From JARBUG01 sp035628915 (GTDB lineage Bacteria > Bacillota > Sulfobacillia > Symbiobacteriales > Symbiobacteriaceae), in the NCBI GenBank assembly GCA_035628915.1, contig DASPIW010000017.1, positions 40,355-104,354 on the forward strand: a stretch of 64,000 bases of DNA, in the 5' to 3' direction. Every line of letters starts with the position of its first letter. Position 1 is the first letter of the stretch. The translations under genes and the position numbers were made by a program. The notes beneath the pieces were generated by a model. It saw nothing but the letters and a program-made list of their open reading frames with translations, searched no databases and was not told where the DNA came from. Below are positions 1-8,458 of this stretch, piece by piece.

Positions 1-686
1 GCCAGGCGACGGCGATACACGATGCGGGCTGGCGTGAGTGGGACGCCGCACCCCACCTTCGCCCCGATACCGGGCGTCCCTACGACTTCATCCATATCCC
101 TTCCGACGAGCATATCGCCATCTACGAAAAGAGCGTCAGGGCGGCCCTCGAGGCTGATGCTTACGCCGGCCTGCTGGTCAGCATGCACGGCACGGGCTTT
201 TATAAGAAGCGCTATGGCCATATGCCGAAACTGGAGTTCCGGGAAGTGGCGCCGCATTTCCGGGCGGTGGTGGACGGGTTCCTCGAGCGGCAGCAGGCCT
301 TGCAGGCCGAGCTGATCGCGGCGCTCCAGCCCGATTTGACGGCGCTCTGGACCCACTACCGCTGGCTGCAGGGCTGGGATGCCCTGGCCGTCTATCTGGG
401 GCTGGATGACCCTGCCGAGCGGCGGGCGCACAGCCTCGGCGTAATGCCGTGCTACCCGGATGGACCCGAAGAGGAGCTATTTCTGACGGGGGCCGGCGAT
501 GGCCGGTTCACGGTCAGCCCTTGGCCCTTTACTGTCCCGCAGATCAATGTTGTACTGCCGGTCCGGTATATTGCGGATCGGCCCTATAGCAGCGACGACG
601 AGTTCCAGCAGGTTTTCAGCGCAGCGGCGACCGAGGCGCTGCACCTGACACTTGTGCCGGCGGTGAATGGGAAAAGGGAGGCGTGA
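1..686 (+). CDS. DUF3891 family protein, 5' end outside the window
   Basis: The open frame enters from the left edge, with codons starting at base 3, and ends at a TGA at 684-686. About 227 residues are visible. The first ones read HDAGWREWDAAPHLRP, followed by GRPYDF, IPSDEH and the stretch AGLLVSMHGTGFY. This pattern (His-Asp-x-Gly-Trp near the start, then a Leu-Val-Ser-x-His-Gly segment) is what I know from the DUF3891 family of roughly 230-250 residue cytoplasmic proteins. No reaction is established for the family, although its conserved His and Asp residues suggest metal binding (inference). An internal ATG at 183 would remove the conserved N-terminal half, so the true start lies upstream of the window. 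The gene converges on the SDR gene and shares a hairpin with it. Confidence 0.75.
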   Translation, partial: QATAIHDAGWREWDAAPHLRPDTGRPYDFIHIPSDEHIAIYEKSVRAALEADAYAGLLVSMHGTGFYKKRYGHMPKLEFREVAPHFRAVVDGFLERQQALQAELIAALQPDLTALWTHYRWLQGWDALAVYLGLDDPAERRAHSLGVMPCYPDGPEEELFLTGAGDGRFTVSPWPFTVPQINVVLPVRYIADRPYSSDDEFQQVFSAAATEALHLTLVPAVNGKREA

Positions 687-703
687 GAGCGCCTCCCTTT
701 TCC
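670..703. terminator. Bidirectional hairpin between convergent genes
   Basis: A perfect 14-bp inverted repeat (arms 670-683 and 690-703, six-base loop) spans the stop codon of the DUF3891 gene and ends eight bases before the stop of the SDR gene on the other strand. The arms contain AAAA/TTTT tracts, so it can act as an intrinsic terminator in both directions. Confidence 0.65.
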
Positions 704-710
704 GCGAACA

Positions 711-1976
711 CTACTTTGTCTCCAGTGCGGCGACGAGGCCGGCGACCACAGCATGGCGGTCGTGCAGGGCCTGGAGCGCCCGGTCGAGGTCCGCCTGGTT
801 CTTGAAGTAGCCCCGGGCGTCCCCTTCCTGCTTCCGTATGTACTGTGCTAGCCGCTGCAGTTGAGCCACGTACGCCGCAGGCTCACCGGGCGCCCAGCCG
901 ACGGTGCCGTCAGCCAGGGCCCGCAGCTGCCGGGTCATCCAGTGCGCCCGCTCCAGCCACTCCTCCACCTTCAGGCCGGTGCCCTGCTGGAACATCCGCT
1001 TGACGATGGGCCGCTGGAAGAGCGTCAGCTCGTTGTACTCCCGGATGTGATCCCGCAGAATCCCTTCCAGCTTTTCGTTAAGCGCAAGGGCCGCCGCGAG
1101 TCCGCTGACGCCGGTGGCAGTTGACGCCGATGCTGCGGTTTCTGCAAACGCTGCCCCCGGCGCTTCGCCCTGCAGCTCACCTGCGACGTTCAGGCCCAGT
1201 TTGCCCAGACCCTGGGTGAAGAACGCCTGCTGGCCATGAAACTCGCCGGCGTACAGCAGCGTTCCGGCCAGACCCGTGGCGCAGACTTCCGCCGACACCA
1301 GGTTGACGCCGCTGTGGCGGATGAACTCTTCCCGGTTCATGCCGTAGAGCGGCGGCAGCTTCTCCAGCGCCTCCGCCAGTCCCGGGGTATCCACCATGCC
1401 GGGCCCGAAGCAGAAGACCGAGACGCCACTGCCCTCGCCCACTTCCATGGCCAGCGAAGCAGCCAGCGACCGCAGGCCCACCTTACTGGCAAGGTACGGC
1501 GCCAGGTACGGCATGCCTTCCGACGACTCCATCGTGCAGATGACGCCGCACCTGCGGGCCAGCATCTGCGGCAGGAACGCCCTGACGCACAGGAAGGCGC
1601 CGCGCAGGTTGACGCCCATCACCCGGTCCCACTGCGCTGCGGACTGCCCGACGAGGGGGCCGAACGTGAAGGCGGTGGCGTTGTTGACCAGCATGTCCAC
1701 CTTGCCGTAGGCGGCCATTACCTGGTCGTGCAGATGGGCAACACTGGCTTCATCCGATACGTCCGTGTGGATGAAGAGCGCCTCGCCGCCTGCCGCACGG
1801 ATCAGCTCCGCCGTCGCCTGCCCGGTCTCCGCCTGCACTTCGGCGACCACCACGGCGGCCCCGAGCCGGGCCAGAATGCGGGCGGCCTCGCGCCCGATGC
1901 CCCGGCCGGCACCCGTGATCACGATGACCTTTCCTTTGCATGCATCCTTCACGGCAGGTACCTGATCGATGATCAT
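711..1976 (-). CDS. Short-chain dehydrogenase/reductase with C-terminal extension
   Basis: This 421-residue protein starts with a classical SDR Rossmann domain. The cofactor-binding motif TGAGRGIG lies near residue 22, NNA near residue 98, the catalytic Ser region CTMESSEG near residue 147, and the YLASK catalytic Tyr/Lys pair near 160. It should be an NAD(P)-dependent oxidoreductase of unknown substrate. Typical SDRs end near residue 250-280. Here about 130 extra residues follow, mostly predicted helical and rich in Leu, Arg and Ala, with no domain I recognise. The ATG at 1976 follows GGGAGG at good spacing. The gene is divergent from the small zinc-ribbon gene. SDR identity is clear; the role is unknown. 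Confidence 0.85.
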   Translation of the reverse strand: MIIDQVPAVKDACKGKVIVITGAGRGIGREAARILARLGAAVVVAEVQAETGQATAELIRAAGGEALFIHTDVSDEASVAHLHDQVMAAYGKVDMLVNNATAFTFGPLVGQSAAQWDRVMGVNLRGAFLCVRAFLPQMLARRCGVICTMESSEGMPYLAPYLASKVGLRSLAASLAMEVGEGSGVSVFCFGPGMVDTPGLAEALEKLPPLYGMNREEFIRHSGVNLVSAEVCATGLAGTLLYAGEFHGQQAFFTQGLGKLGLNVAGELQGEAPGAAFAETAASASTATGVSGLAAALALNEKLEGILRDHIREYNELTLFQRPIVKRMFQQGTGLKVEEWLERAHWMTRQLRALADGTVGWAPGEPAAYVAQLQRLAQYIRKQEGDARGYFKNQADLDRALQALHDRHAVVAGLVAALETK

Positions 1977-2100
1977 GACTGACCGACCTCCCGCTCCTGA
2001 AACTGCGAATAATTCATCACACCCATTATACGAACCTGACAGGCTGATGTCATGTTCGCCTTGCTAGACTAAAGCCAGAATCCAAGAGGAGGTCTTGAAG

Positions 2101-2358
2101 ATGACTGCGACATACTGCCAGAGCTGCGGAATGCCCCTCACGGGCGATGATGTCCTGGGAACCGAAGCAAACGGGGCCAAGAGCACGGAGTACTGCACCT
2201 ACTGCTACCAGCGCGGCGCCTTTACGCAGCCGAACATGTCAATGGAACAGATGGTGGAAGTCTGCGTGCCGTTCATGGTCCAGGGCGGCATGGAGAAGGA
2301 AGCAGCAACCAAGCTGATGCGGGAGACCCTGCCGCACCTGAAGCGGTGGCGCCAATAA
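2101..2358 (+). CDS. Small zinc-ribbon protein (putative zinc ribbon domain family)
   Basis: This 85-residue protein has the pattern CQSCGMPL near the start and CTYCY about 25 residues later, giving a four-Cys zinc ribbon, followed by a helical C-terminal half. It matches the family described as putative zinc ribbon domain (Zn_ribbon_2), often found alone or beside regulators. I chose the ATG at 2101 because the GAGGAGG site at 2086-2092 sits eight bases before it. An upstream TTG at 2095 would be only two bases from that site. It lies just before a WYL-domain regulator and is separated from it by a terminator, so the two are probably separate transcripts. Confidence 0.75.
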   Translation: MTATYCQSCGMPLTGDDVLGTEANGAKSTEYCTYCYQRGAFTQPNMSMEQMVEVCVPFMVQGGMEKEAATKLMRETLPHLKRWRQ

Positions 2359-2370
2359 CTGTGGTAAAGT

Positions 2371-2407
2371 AAGGGTGTGCCGCCCTGCCGTCAGGGGGCA
2401 CACCCTT
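2371..2407 (+). terminator. Intrinsic terminator after the zinc-ribbon gene
   Basis: An 11-bp perfect stem (2371-2381 with 2397-2407) contains a nested CCCTG/CAGGG stem. It begins 12 bases after the zinc-ribbon stop. The 3' arm ends in TT and no long T tract follows. Confidence 0.6.
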
Positions 2408-2444
2408 ACCCATTGTTCTATGCGAAGGAAAGGATTGCCCGTAC

Positions 2445-3380
2445 ATGAAGCTGGAGCGGCTTCTCGCAATCGTCATGCTTTTGGTCAACAGGCGCCGGGT
2501 CCAGGCGCAGGAGTTGGCCGAGAAGTTCGAGGTCTCCGTGCGGACGATTTACCGCGATATCGATGCGATCAACCTTGCCGGGCTGCCCGTGGTCACTTAC
2601 CAGGGCGCCGGCGGGGGCGTCGGCATTGCCGAGAGCTACCGCATCGACAAGAACTTCCTGACCAGCGACGAGCTGGCCTCGGTCATCATCGCCCTCAAAG
2701 GGGCGACGTCTTACAACGACCGGCGGGCGGCGTCGACGCTGGAGAAGATCCGGGGCATGATCCCCGAGAGCCAGGCGGCAGCCCTACGGGCCAAGACCCA
2801 GCATACCGTGGTCGATCTCAGCCCGTGGGGTGGCGACCCCGGGCTCCAGCAGAAGTTGGCCGCGCTGAAGGCGGCGATTCTCGACTGCCGGCCGATCACC
2901 TTTGGCTACTGGAGCACCCGGGGGGAGACGACGGACCGGGATGTGGAGCCCTACGTGCTCGTGTTGAAAGGTCAGAACTGGTACCTGTACGGCTACTGCC
3001 GCCTGCGGCGGGCCTTCCGGCTCTTCAAGGTGGCCCGTATGAAGAAGATTGCCCCGGGCGCCGGCTCCTTCGAGCGGCAGGCGATCGACATTGATGCGGC
3101 GCCGTGGGAGAGCGAGTGGCACAAGTCGGCCACCATGGTGCAGCTGCTGCTGCGCTTCGATCCCATGGTCCGGGGTCTCGTCGAAGAGCAGTTTGACGAT
3201 GTGACGGTTGATGCGGATGGGCGCCTGCTCGTTCGCACGGCCTTTCCCGAAGATGGATGGGTCTACGGCTTTATCCTCAGCTTCGGGCCGAGCGTCGAAG
3301 TGCTGGAGCCCCCGCACGTTAGGGAGACGATGCGCCGGATGGCGGAGGGGATTGCTCAGCTGTACCGACCGGTTCTATGA
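2445..3380 (+). CDS. HTH/WYL-domain transcriptional regulator (YafY/PafC type)
   Basis: A 311-residue protein. Residues 1-60 form a DeoR-like winged helix (KLERLLAIVMLLVNRRRVQA, then AEKFEVSVRTIYRDIDAINLAGLPV). Residues about 130-310 form the WYL/WCX ligand-sensing region, with FGYWSTRGE, YVLVLKGQNWYLYGYC and RLFKVARM as recognisable strands. Such proteins bind DNA as dimers and sense small molecules or nucleic acids through the WYL domain; the target here is unknown. AAGGAAAGG precedes the ATG at 2445. The convergent neighbour on the other strand is the SsnA-like operon, which may or may not be its target. Confidence 0.9.
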   Translation: MKLERLLAIVMLLVNRRRVQAQELAEKFEVSVRTIYRDIDAINLAGLPVVTYQGAGGGVGIAESYRIDKNFLTSDELASVIIALKGATSYNDRRAASTLEKIRGMIPESQAAALRAKTQHTVVDLSPWGGDPGLQQKLAALKAAILDCRPITFGYWSTRGETTDRDVEPYVLVLKGQNWYLYGYCRLRRAFRLFKVARMKKIAPGAGSFERQAIDIDAAPWESEWHKSATMVQLLLRFDPMVRGLVEEQFDDVTVDADGRLLVRTAFPEDGWVYGFILSFGPSVEVLEPPHVRETMRRMAEGIAQLYRPVL

Positions 3381-3466
3381 AGACCTCCATTTTGCCCCCG
3401 CATACCGCCCCGTCCGGCAGCGCCGGGCGGCGATCTCGGTCGTCAGCGCCTCCGGCCAGCCCACGG

Positions 3467-4765
3467 TTAGAACCGCTCCCAGGTGGCGGCGGCCACATCC
3501 ATGGCACGCCGGGCCACCGCGACCTCGTCGACCGCAGGGATTTGACGGTCACGCATGACGCACCGCCCTCCGACCCAGACCGTATGGACCTGGTGGGCGG
3601 CCAGGCCGAACTGCAGGTGCCAGGGGAGGTTGCCGGCGTCGACCGGGGTGGGCGGGAAGTAATCAAGCAGGACGATGTCCGCGGCGGCGCCCGGCTCCAG
3701 GGCGCCGACCGGCCGGCCGAAGACTGCCGAGGCCAGGGCAGCGTTGCCCCGCAGCAGGATGCGCCCAAACTCGCCCACGCCCGCGCTGGGACGCCCCGTC
3801 TCGTGCGCATGGAGGGCGGCTGCCGTCCGCATCGTCTCAAGCAGATCCCAGGTGTAGCCGTCGGTGCCGAGGGCGACCTTGACGCCCCGGCGCTCCAGGT
3901 CCAGCAGGCGTGACCAGCCGACGGCGTTGCCCATGTTCGAGTGCGGCTGGTGGGTGACCGTGGTGCCCGTCTCGGCCAGCATCATCATCTCGTCTTCGTC
4001 GATGTGGACGCAGTGGGCGACGATGGTCTGCTCGCCGAGTATCTCCGTTTGGCGCAGGCGATCCACGGCACCCCGGTCTTCCGGCCCTTCGGCACAGTGG
4101 ATGTGAAAGCCCGTGCCCGTCCCCTCCGCCGCACGGCGGGCGGCGGCCAGGGTGGCGTCGTTCAGGGTGAAGGCGGCGTGCAGCCCGAACTTGGCCGCGA
4201 TCAGGCCGCCACCGGCTATAGATCCCGAAAACCGCACGTTTTCGGCAATCCCCGCCGCCGCCCGCTCGGCGCCGTCCCGGTCGGAGACTTCGTAGCACAG
4301 ACAGGCCCGAAGGCCCAGCTGGTCCATCGCTTCCGCCACCTGATCGAGCGAACCGTCGATGCAGCCCGGTGAGCAGTGATGATCGATGACGGCGGTGCAG
4401 CCTGCCCGCAATGCCGCCACCCCGCCCAGCAGGGCCGAGAGCCGGACGCCTTCGTGATCCAGCGCCTTGTCGAGCCGCCACCAGAGCCGCTCCAGCACTT
4501 GCCGGAAGGTGATCGGTGCCGGATCCTTCAGGCTGATGCCCCGGGCGAAAATACCGTATAAATGGGCGTGCGCGTTGATCAGGCCGGGCATGATCGTTCG
4601 CCCGCCTGCATCGTGAATTGCCGCGGCCGGATAGCGCATCAGCATCTCCCCGAAGCCGCCGGCGTCCAGCACCTCCTCGCCTTCGATCACCACGGCGCCG
4701 TCGCGGATCACCCGCGCCTGCTGGTCCTGCGTAATCACTGTACCGGGACCGACGATCAGGGCCAC
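3467..4765 (-). CDS. ssnA: SsnA-like amidohydrolase (chlorohydrolase/deaminase family)
   Basis: This 432-residue metal-dependent amidohydrolase has GLINAHAHLYG (first metal-binding His pair) near residue 60, TAVIDHH near 115, GFHIHCAEG near 205, VAHCVHIDEDE near 240 and LGTDGYTWD near 295. These are the expected zinc ligands of the guanine deaminase/AtzA/SsnA superfamily. The overall order best fits SsnA, a putative aminohydrolase of purine or hydantoin catabolism whose substrate is not firmly known. I chose the GTG at 4765, which overlaps the upstream stop (TAGTG) and follows a GGGGGG site; the longer frame would run far into the upstream gene. It is the last of three co-transcribed genes with two flavin/Fe-S oxidoreductase-like proteins, which suggests a redox step next to ring deamination. 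Confidence 0.8.
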   Translation of the reverse strand: MALIVGPGTVITQDQQARVIRDGAVVIEGEEVLDAGGFGEMLMRYPAAAIHDAGGRTIMPGLINAHAHLYGIFARGISLKDPAPITFRQVLERLWWRLDKALDHEGVRLSALLGGVAALRAGCTAVIDHHCSPGCIDGSLDQVAEAMDQLGLRACLCYEVSDRDGAERAAAGIAENVRFSGSIAGGGLIAAKFGLHAAFTLNDATLAAARRAAEGTGTGFHIHCAEGPEDRGAVDRLRQTEILGEQTIVAHCVHIDEDEMMMLAETGTTVTHQPHSNMGNAVGWSRLLDLERRGVKVALGTDGYTWDLLETMRTAAALHAHETGRPSAGVGEFGRILLRGNAALASAVFGRPVGALEPGAAADIVLLDYFPPTPVDAGNLPWHLQFGLAAHQVHTVWVGGRCVMRDRQIPAVDEVAVARRAMDVAAATWERF

Positions 4766-5850
4766 TACGAAGACCCCCCCATCTGCGTAACGCTGTCGCG
4801 GGGCCGGAATGTCAGGGCGCCCGTCGGGCAGGCGCTGACGCAGAGGCCGCACTGGAAGCAGGGCTCCGCGGCCAGCGTGGGCAGCGTCCTGACGGGGGCC
4901 ACGAGCGCATCGTAGAAGCAGACGGTCTCGCAGAAGGTGCAGGTGATGCAGGCGTCGGGGATCAACTCCGGCGTCTCTTCCTTTTCCGTCACTACTCGCT
5001 GGCCGTGACCATACTTGCGGATGTACTCGCCCTTGATCTTTGCCGGGTCCCAGGCGCGCAGGTCTGCGGCAATCTGCCCGTAGACGGAGGGACCTCTGCT
5101 CACCGCGGCTGTGGTCACCATGACTGCGGAGGCGCCCAGCATCAGCGCTTCCGCCGCTTCCGCTCCGGTCGATATCCCGCCGTAGGCGATGACCGGCTTC
5201 TTCACGAGCCGGGCCGCCGCAAAGACGAAGCGCTGCATGATGGGCCGCACCGGCGCCCCGGACAGGAATCCCAGCCCCGGCGAAGCGGCGGGCGCCTCGG
5301 CGTCGAGCGACAGCACCGGCCCGAAGGCACCGATCAGAGCAAAGGCGTCGGCAAAGGGCTCCAGCCGGGCGCAGACCTCCGGCAGATCCTCCCCGTGGTG
5401 CGGCGCCAGCAGCAGGATGACGGGCACCCCTACCAGCGCCTTGAGGCTCGCCAGCGCCGGCCCAATCTCAGGGGTCGGCGTGTGCGCCGTGTCGAAAATC
5501 AGGGCGTCGGCGCCGGCCGCGGCGAGGCGGCGGCCCATCAGCACCACATCTTCCCGGCGGTAGCCGATCGACGGTATGCAGGGCACGCCGGCGGCGCGGG
5601 CTGCGGCTGCCGCCGCCGCGAACTCCGTGGGAAACCAGGTGTCAAAAGGAACGGGGCTGCAGGCCAGGCGGTGGAAGGCACCATCCTTGCCGTGCGGCGC
5701 CCGAACCGGGTCGGCGCGCCCGCCGGGCGCCACCGTCACGGTCTGGAGGACCAGGGCCCCGGCGCCGCCCCGGACGGCCTCTGCGGCCGCGGCGGCGCCG
5801 CTCACGTTCGGCCCCGGCCCCGGCAGCACCGTCAAAGCATCAAACCGCAT
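4765..5850 (-). CDS. Dihydroorotate-dehydrogenase-like TIM barrel fused to a 2[4Fe-4S] ferredoxin domain
   Basis: A 361-residue protein. Residues 1-290 look like the FMN-binding TIM barrel of class 1 dihydroorotate dehydrogenase or the C-terminal part of dihydropyrimidine dehydrogenase, with KPVIAYGGISTGAEAAEALMLGASAVMV as the phosphate-binding region. The C-terminus has two clusters, CITCTFCETVC and CFQCGLCVSACP, each a four-Cys [4Fe-4S] pattern. PreA-type proteins have the same architecture and reduce pyrimidines. I chose the ATG at 5850, which overlaps the upstream gene by 11 bases; the longer frame would add 15 unrelated residues. With its homologous upstream partner and SsnA it probably forms a cytoplasmic catabolic complex (inference). 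Confidence 0.8.
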   Translation of the reverse strand: MRFDALTVLPGPGPNVSGAAAAAEAVRGGAGALVLQTVTVAPGGRADPVRAPHGKDGAFHRLACSPVPFDTWFPTEFAAAAAAARAAGVPCIPSIGYRREDVVLMGRRLAAAGADALIFDTAHTPTPEIGPALASLKALVGVPVILLLAPHHGEDLPEVCARLEPFADAFALIGAFGPVLSLDAEAPAASPGLGFLSGAPVRPIMQRFVFAAARLVKKPVIAYGGISTGAEAAEALMLGASAVMVTTAAVSRGPSVYGQIAADLRAWDPAKIKGEYIRKYGHGQRVVTEKEETPELIPDACITCTFCETVCFYDALVAPVRTLPTLAAEPCFQCGLCVSACPTGALTFRPRDSVTQMGGSS

Positions 5851-6760
5851 CGCCCCGCACCCCCGCCTGCCTGAGATAGAGCCCCCTGACTTCATCGATC
5901 GATGAATAGCCGTGAGTGTCGAGCCAGTCGGAGACCCCCCGGGCCAGTTTGGCGTAGTAACCCTGCCCCCGGTACATGATGATCGTGCAGACCTCCACCA
6001 GCGACGCCCCGGCCATGAAGAACTCGATCACATCCTTGGCCGTTACAATGCCCCCGATGCCGATGACGGGCTTCTGCACCCGCCGCGCCACTTCGTAGAC
6101 GCAGCGCAGTGCCAGGGGCTTGAGCGGGCTGCCGCTCAGCCAGCCATAGCCGTGGGTGGAGCCCAGCACAGGTTCGCTCCACTTGGGGTCGATGGTCAGC
6201 ACGGGCCCATACGAGTTGATGCATGCGAAGGCGTCGACATGGGGCTCCAGGGCAGCGGCCAACTCCCCGAGGTCGCCCTTGTGGGGCGTCAGCTTGGCGA
6301 TAATCGGCACCCGGACCGACTCGCGCAGCGCCCGGGCGATGTCGATGACCAGGGCCGGATCTACATAGTGAATGGTGAACTCGATGGCGTCGACGCCCTT
6401 CGCTTCCACCAGGGGACCGATGTGGCGCAGGTCGTCCGGCGTGTAGCCCATCGAGGCGATGAATGGGAGGCCATGCTCCCGTGCGGCGGCCAGCCCGATT
6501 TCGTACTCCCGCTCCAGCCACTGCTGCAGCGACAGCTCCGTCCACAGTTCGTGGTTAAGCATGCCCGTCAGGCCGTACTTGGCCATATCCGGGCGGGGCA
6601 CTTCCGCCGCCTTTGTCGAGACCGTCTTGGCGAGCAGCCCGCCGGCGCCGCCTTCCGCAGAGCGCCGGAGTTGCTCCCCGGTGCCTACGTTGGGGCCGGC
6701 CGCGGGAATAATCGGGGTTTTGAACCGCATGCCCATGAGGTCCACGGCGATCCTTGCCAC
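5840..6760 (-). CDS. Dihydroorotate-dehydrogenase-like protein (flavin TIM barrel)
   Basis: A 306-residue protein with the DHODH-type N-terminus FKTPIIPAAGPN, the segments FIASMGYTPDD, IAKLTPHKGDL, and the FMN phosphate site KPVIGIGGIVTAKDVIEFFMAGA followed by VEVCTIIMYRG. It resembles its downstream neighbour but lacks the ferredoxin tail, so the pair looks like a duplicated flavoprotein in which one copy carries the iron-sulfur clusters. True PyrD is usually in a pyrimidine operon; none is visible here, so I do not call it pyrD. I chose the GTG at 6760, six bases after GGAGGG. It is the first gene of the three-gene operon. Confidence 0.8.
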   Translation of the reverse strand: MARIAVDLMGMRFKTPIIPAAGPNVGTGEQLRRSAEGGAGGLLAKTVSTKAAEVPRPDMAKYGLTGMLNHELWTELSLQQWLEREYEIGLAAAREHGLPFIASMGYTPDDLRHIGPLVEAKGVDAIEFTIHYVDPALVIDIARALRESVRVPIIAKLTPHKGDLGELAAALEPHVDAFACINSYGPVLTIDPKWSEPVLGSTHGYGWLSGSPLKPLALRCVYEVARRVQKPVIGIGGIVTAKDVIEFFMAGASLVEVCTIIMYRGQGYYAKLARGVSDWLDTHGYSSIDEVRGLYLRQAGVRGDAV

Positions 6761-6840
6761 GTCAATCCCTCCCTGTCCTATCATCCTTATGGGTATGAGC
6801 GGCCTGCCATGAGGAAAGATCAATAGCAGGAGGGATCTGC

Positions 6841-7233
6841 TTGCGACATGTCATCGGCTTTCTGATCGCATCCGCCGTACAGGCCGGTATCATCTGGATC
6901 GCAGAGGCGATGCGGTTCTCCGTCCTCGGCCCCGGGTTCACGGCCAATCAGCTGCTGATCCACTTTCTCGTCGGCCAGGCCGCCGGCCTGGTGCTGCTGG
7001 CCTTTCAACGGATCGTCACGGTGATCAAGGATACGGGGCCCTGGCCGCTCGGCATCGTCTTCGGCGGCATCTTCTGGGCGCTGGCCCTGCCGTTCGCCGC
7101 CTCCCGGGGCATGGTGCGCTGGCCCTGGACAGCCGGAGTCTCCACGATTCTCTGGACGCTGGTCGCCTTTCTGGCTTATGGCGTGATCGCCGCCTTTGCG
7201 GTCAAGCCGGTGGAACGGCGCATTCGCACCTGA
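6841..7233 (+). CDS. Small integral membrane protein, about four TM helices
   Basis: A 130-residue protein with hydrophobic segments near residues 4-22, 40-62, 70-88 and 100-122, ending in a basic tail (KPVERRIRT). It starts at a TTG at 6841, six bases after GGAGGG. The size and pattern recall Firmicute YqhR-type membrane proteins, but I cannot confirm this. It is divergent from the SsnA/DHODH operon and convergent with another small membrane protein gene. Function unknown. Confidence 0.7.
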   Translation: MRHVIGFLIASAVQAGIIWIAEAMRFSVLGPGFTANQLLIHFLVGQAAGLVLLAFQRIVTVIKDTGPWPLGIVFGGIFWALALPFAASRGMVRWPWTAGVSTILWTLVAFLAYGVIAAFAVKPVERRIRT

Positions 7234-7269
7234 CTCCCGGCACCTTGGCCCCGCGGAGCCATCATGGCG

Positions 7270-7302
7270 AAGGCGCCCGGGGGACAAGCCCCGAGGCGCC
7301 TT
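7270..7302. terminator. Bidirectional terminator between two small membrane protein genes
   Basis: The arms AAGGCGCC (7270-7277) and GGCGCCTT (7295-7302) enclose a GGGG/CCCC inner stem. It lies between the stop of the plus-strand membrane gene and the stop of the minus-strand one. Confidence 0.6.
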
Positions 7303-7338
7303 CACTCTGCACTTGAACCTACGGCTCCTGCCTATAGT

Positions 7339-7575
7339 CTAGCTCTGATCTTCCTCGTCATCCCCCAGTTGAGGAATGAGCAGGAAGAAGAGCACGAAGA
7401 TGATCAGGAAGACCACCGCCCAGCGGCGGAAGGTCCCACCCCCAAACGTTTGCTCAACCTGGCGTCCAGCCTGTGCGACCTCTCGAACCGAGAAGTCTCG
7501 CAGATCCTGGGCGTTCTTCAAGGTCTGACGCACAAAAGACCTGAGCTCCTGGCGGGCATTTCGCTTGCTTCCCAT
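7339..7575 (-). CDS. 78-residue protein with one C-terminal transmembrane helix
   Basis: The first 50 residues are polar and basic (KRNARQELRSFVRQTLKNAQ), followed by one strongly hydrophobic segment (about residues 52-69) and an acidic tail GDDEEDQS. This suggests a tail-anchored inner membrane protein with a cytoplasmic N-terminal helix. The ATG at 7575 is preceded by AGAGGTGA at about six bases. I do not recognise the family. The 229 bases upstream (7576-7804) hold no further gene that I can support. Confidence 0.6.
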   Translation of the reverse strand: MGSKRNARQELRSFVRQTLKNAQDLRDFSVREVAQAGRQVEQTFGGGTFRRWAVVFLIIFVLFFLLIPQLGDDEEDQS

Positions 7576-7804
7576 CGCTTATCACCTCTTCCCCTGTAAG
7601 GCTGAGGAAGAGGCAGACCGGGCACCACAGGAAGCGGCACCTTGTCCGCCGCCTCCCCTGCACATCCTATGGAAAGTAACGGCGAAGAGTTCTTGAGAAG
7701 AAGGCGAAGTCATCGGCGATGTCATGACCCGCGGCGAATATGGCTGGATCAACGTCCGTGGCCCTACCAGCACCTCAAGCAGGAGCTCCCTCCCCAACCG
7801 GCCC

Positions 7805-8230
7805 CTACTTCCGGTCGTGCAGAAACGAGAGATACGCGCTCCATGGTCCGACGGCATCGGCGTAGACCTTTGCCATCGTCCGGGCGATCTGCCCCACGTG
7901 ATCCAGGTCATGCACGACCCAGGTCGCCAGTAGCTGTGCAAGCGTTACCGCCCCGAGCGCGGGGTGATGCCCTGTGCGGCTAAGGTCTGCACTGGTCAGA
8001 TTCATCTCCCCCAGCGCAGCGAGGTTCTCCCGTCGGATGGCGGCAAAGGTCGCCAGCAGTTCATCCAACGTCTGGCCCCGACTCGCGTCGAACTGGGCAG
8101 TCCGGTCGAACGGCTCGAACGGCTCCGCCTTGCCCGCCTCGGGCAAGCCCGTGAGAATTGCCTTCAGGCTTGCAGGCGTTCGCCCGAGAACCGCCACAGC
8201 ATCCACCAGATTGAACCCGCCATTCTGCAC
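7805..8230 (-). CDS. DinB-fold (DinB/YfiT superfamily) protein
   Basis: A 141-residue four-helix-bundle protein with the DinB pattern: VDAVAVLGRTPASLKAIL in helix 1, then TLDELLATFAAIRRENL, TGHHPALGAVTLAQLLATWVVHDLDHVGQI, and the end WSAYLSFLHDRK. The His of GHHPALG and the HDLDH motif are the likely divalent-metal ligands. Family members include thiol-dependent S-transferases, including bacillithiol-dependent ones in Firmicutes. That is a reasonable idea here because bacillithiol genes lie 1 kb away, but it is inference. I chose the GTG at 8230, nine bases after GAGGAGG; the nearby ATG abuts the ribosome site. Confidence 0.75.
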   Translation of the reverse strand: MQNGGFNLVDAVAVLGRTPASLKAILTGLPEAGKAEPFEPFDRTAQFDASRGQTLDELLATFAAIRRENLAALGEMNLTSADLSRTGHHPALGAVTLAQLLATWVVHDLDHVGQIARTMAKVYADAVGPWSAYLSFLHDRK

Positions 8231-8374
8231 GACCGTCATCCTCCTCGCATACGACTTCGCCACAATCGTAACCCGGCTCGGTCCAGATTCTCCTGGCGCA
8301 ACAGGACCCCATCTCTCCCCCTTTCCCTCTGCGCCCAGCACTTCCATTGCTGGTCGTTAAGCTTTTCACGTTCC

Positions 8375-8403
8375 TTGCCAATCGCTCTGGCTTCCGATAT
8401 CAT
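8375..8403 (+). promoter_or_regulatory. Sigma-A-type promoter for the RRM gene
   Basis: TTGCCA at 8375-8380 and TATCAT at 8398-8403 are separated by 17 bases. Transcription would start about 50 bases before the ATG at 8459, leaving a moderately long leader. Confidence 0.55.
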
Positions 8404-8458
8404 GGGGTTGTCGCAAGCGATCCGCGATAATCGAGCATCAAGGAGCACGAGGAATCCG

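Noticed and set aside
5840..6760. pyrD (pyrimidine biosynthesis)
   Set aside because: No other pyr genes are nearby and the operon partners are a deaminase and a ferredoxin-fused homologue, so a biosynthetic name is not supported.
7576..7804. Possible small genes in this 229-base gap
   Set aside because: Short frames on both strands lack ribosome sites and sensible composition.
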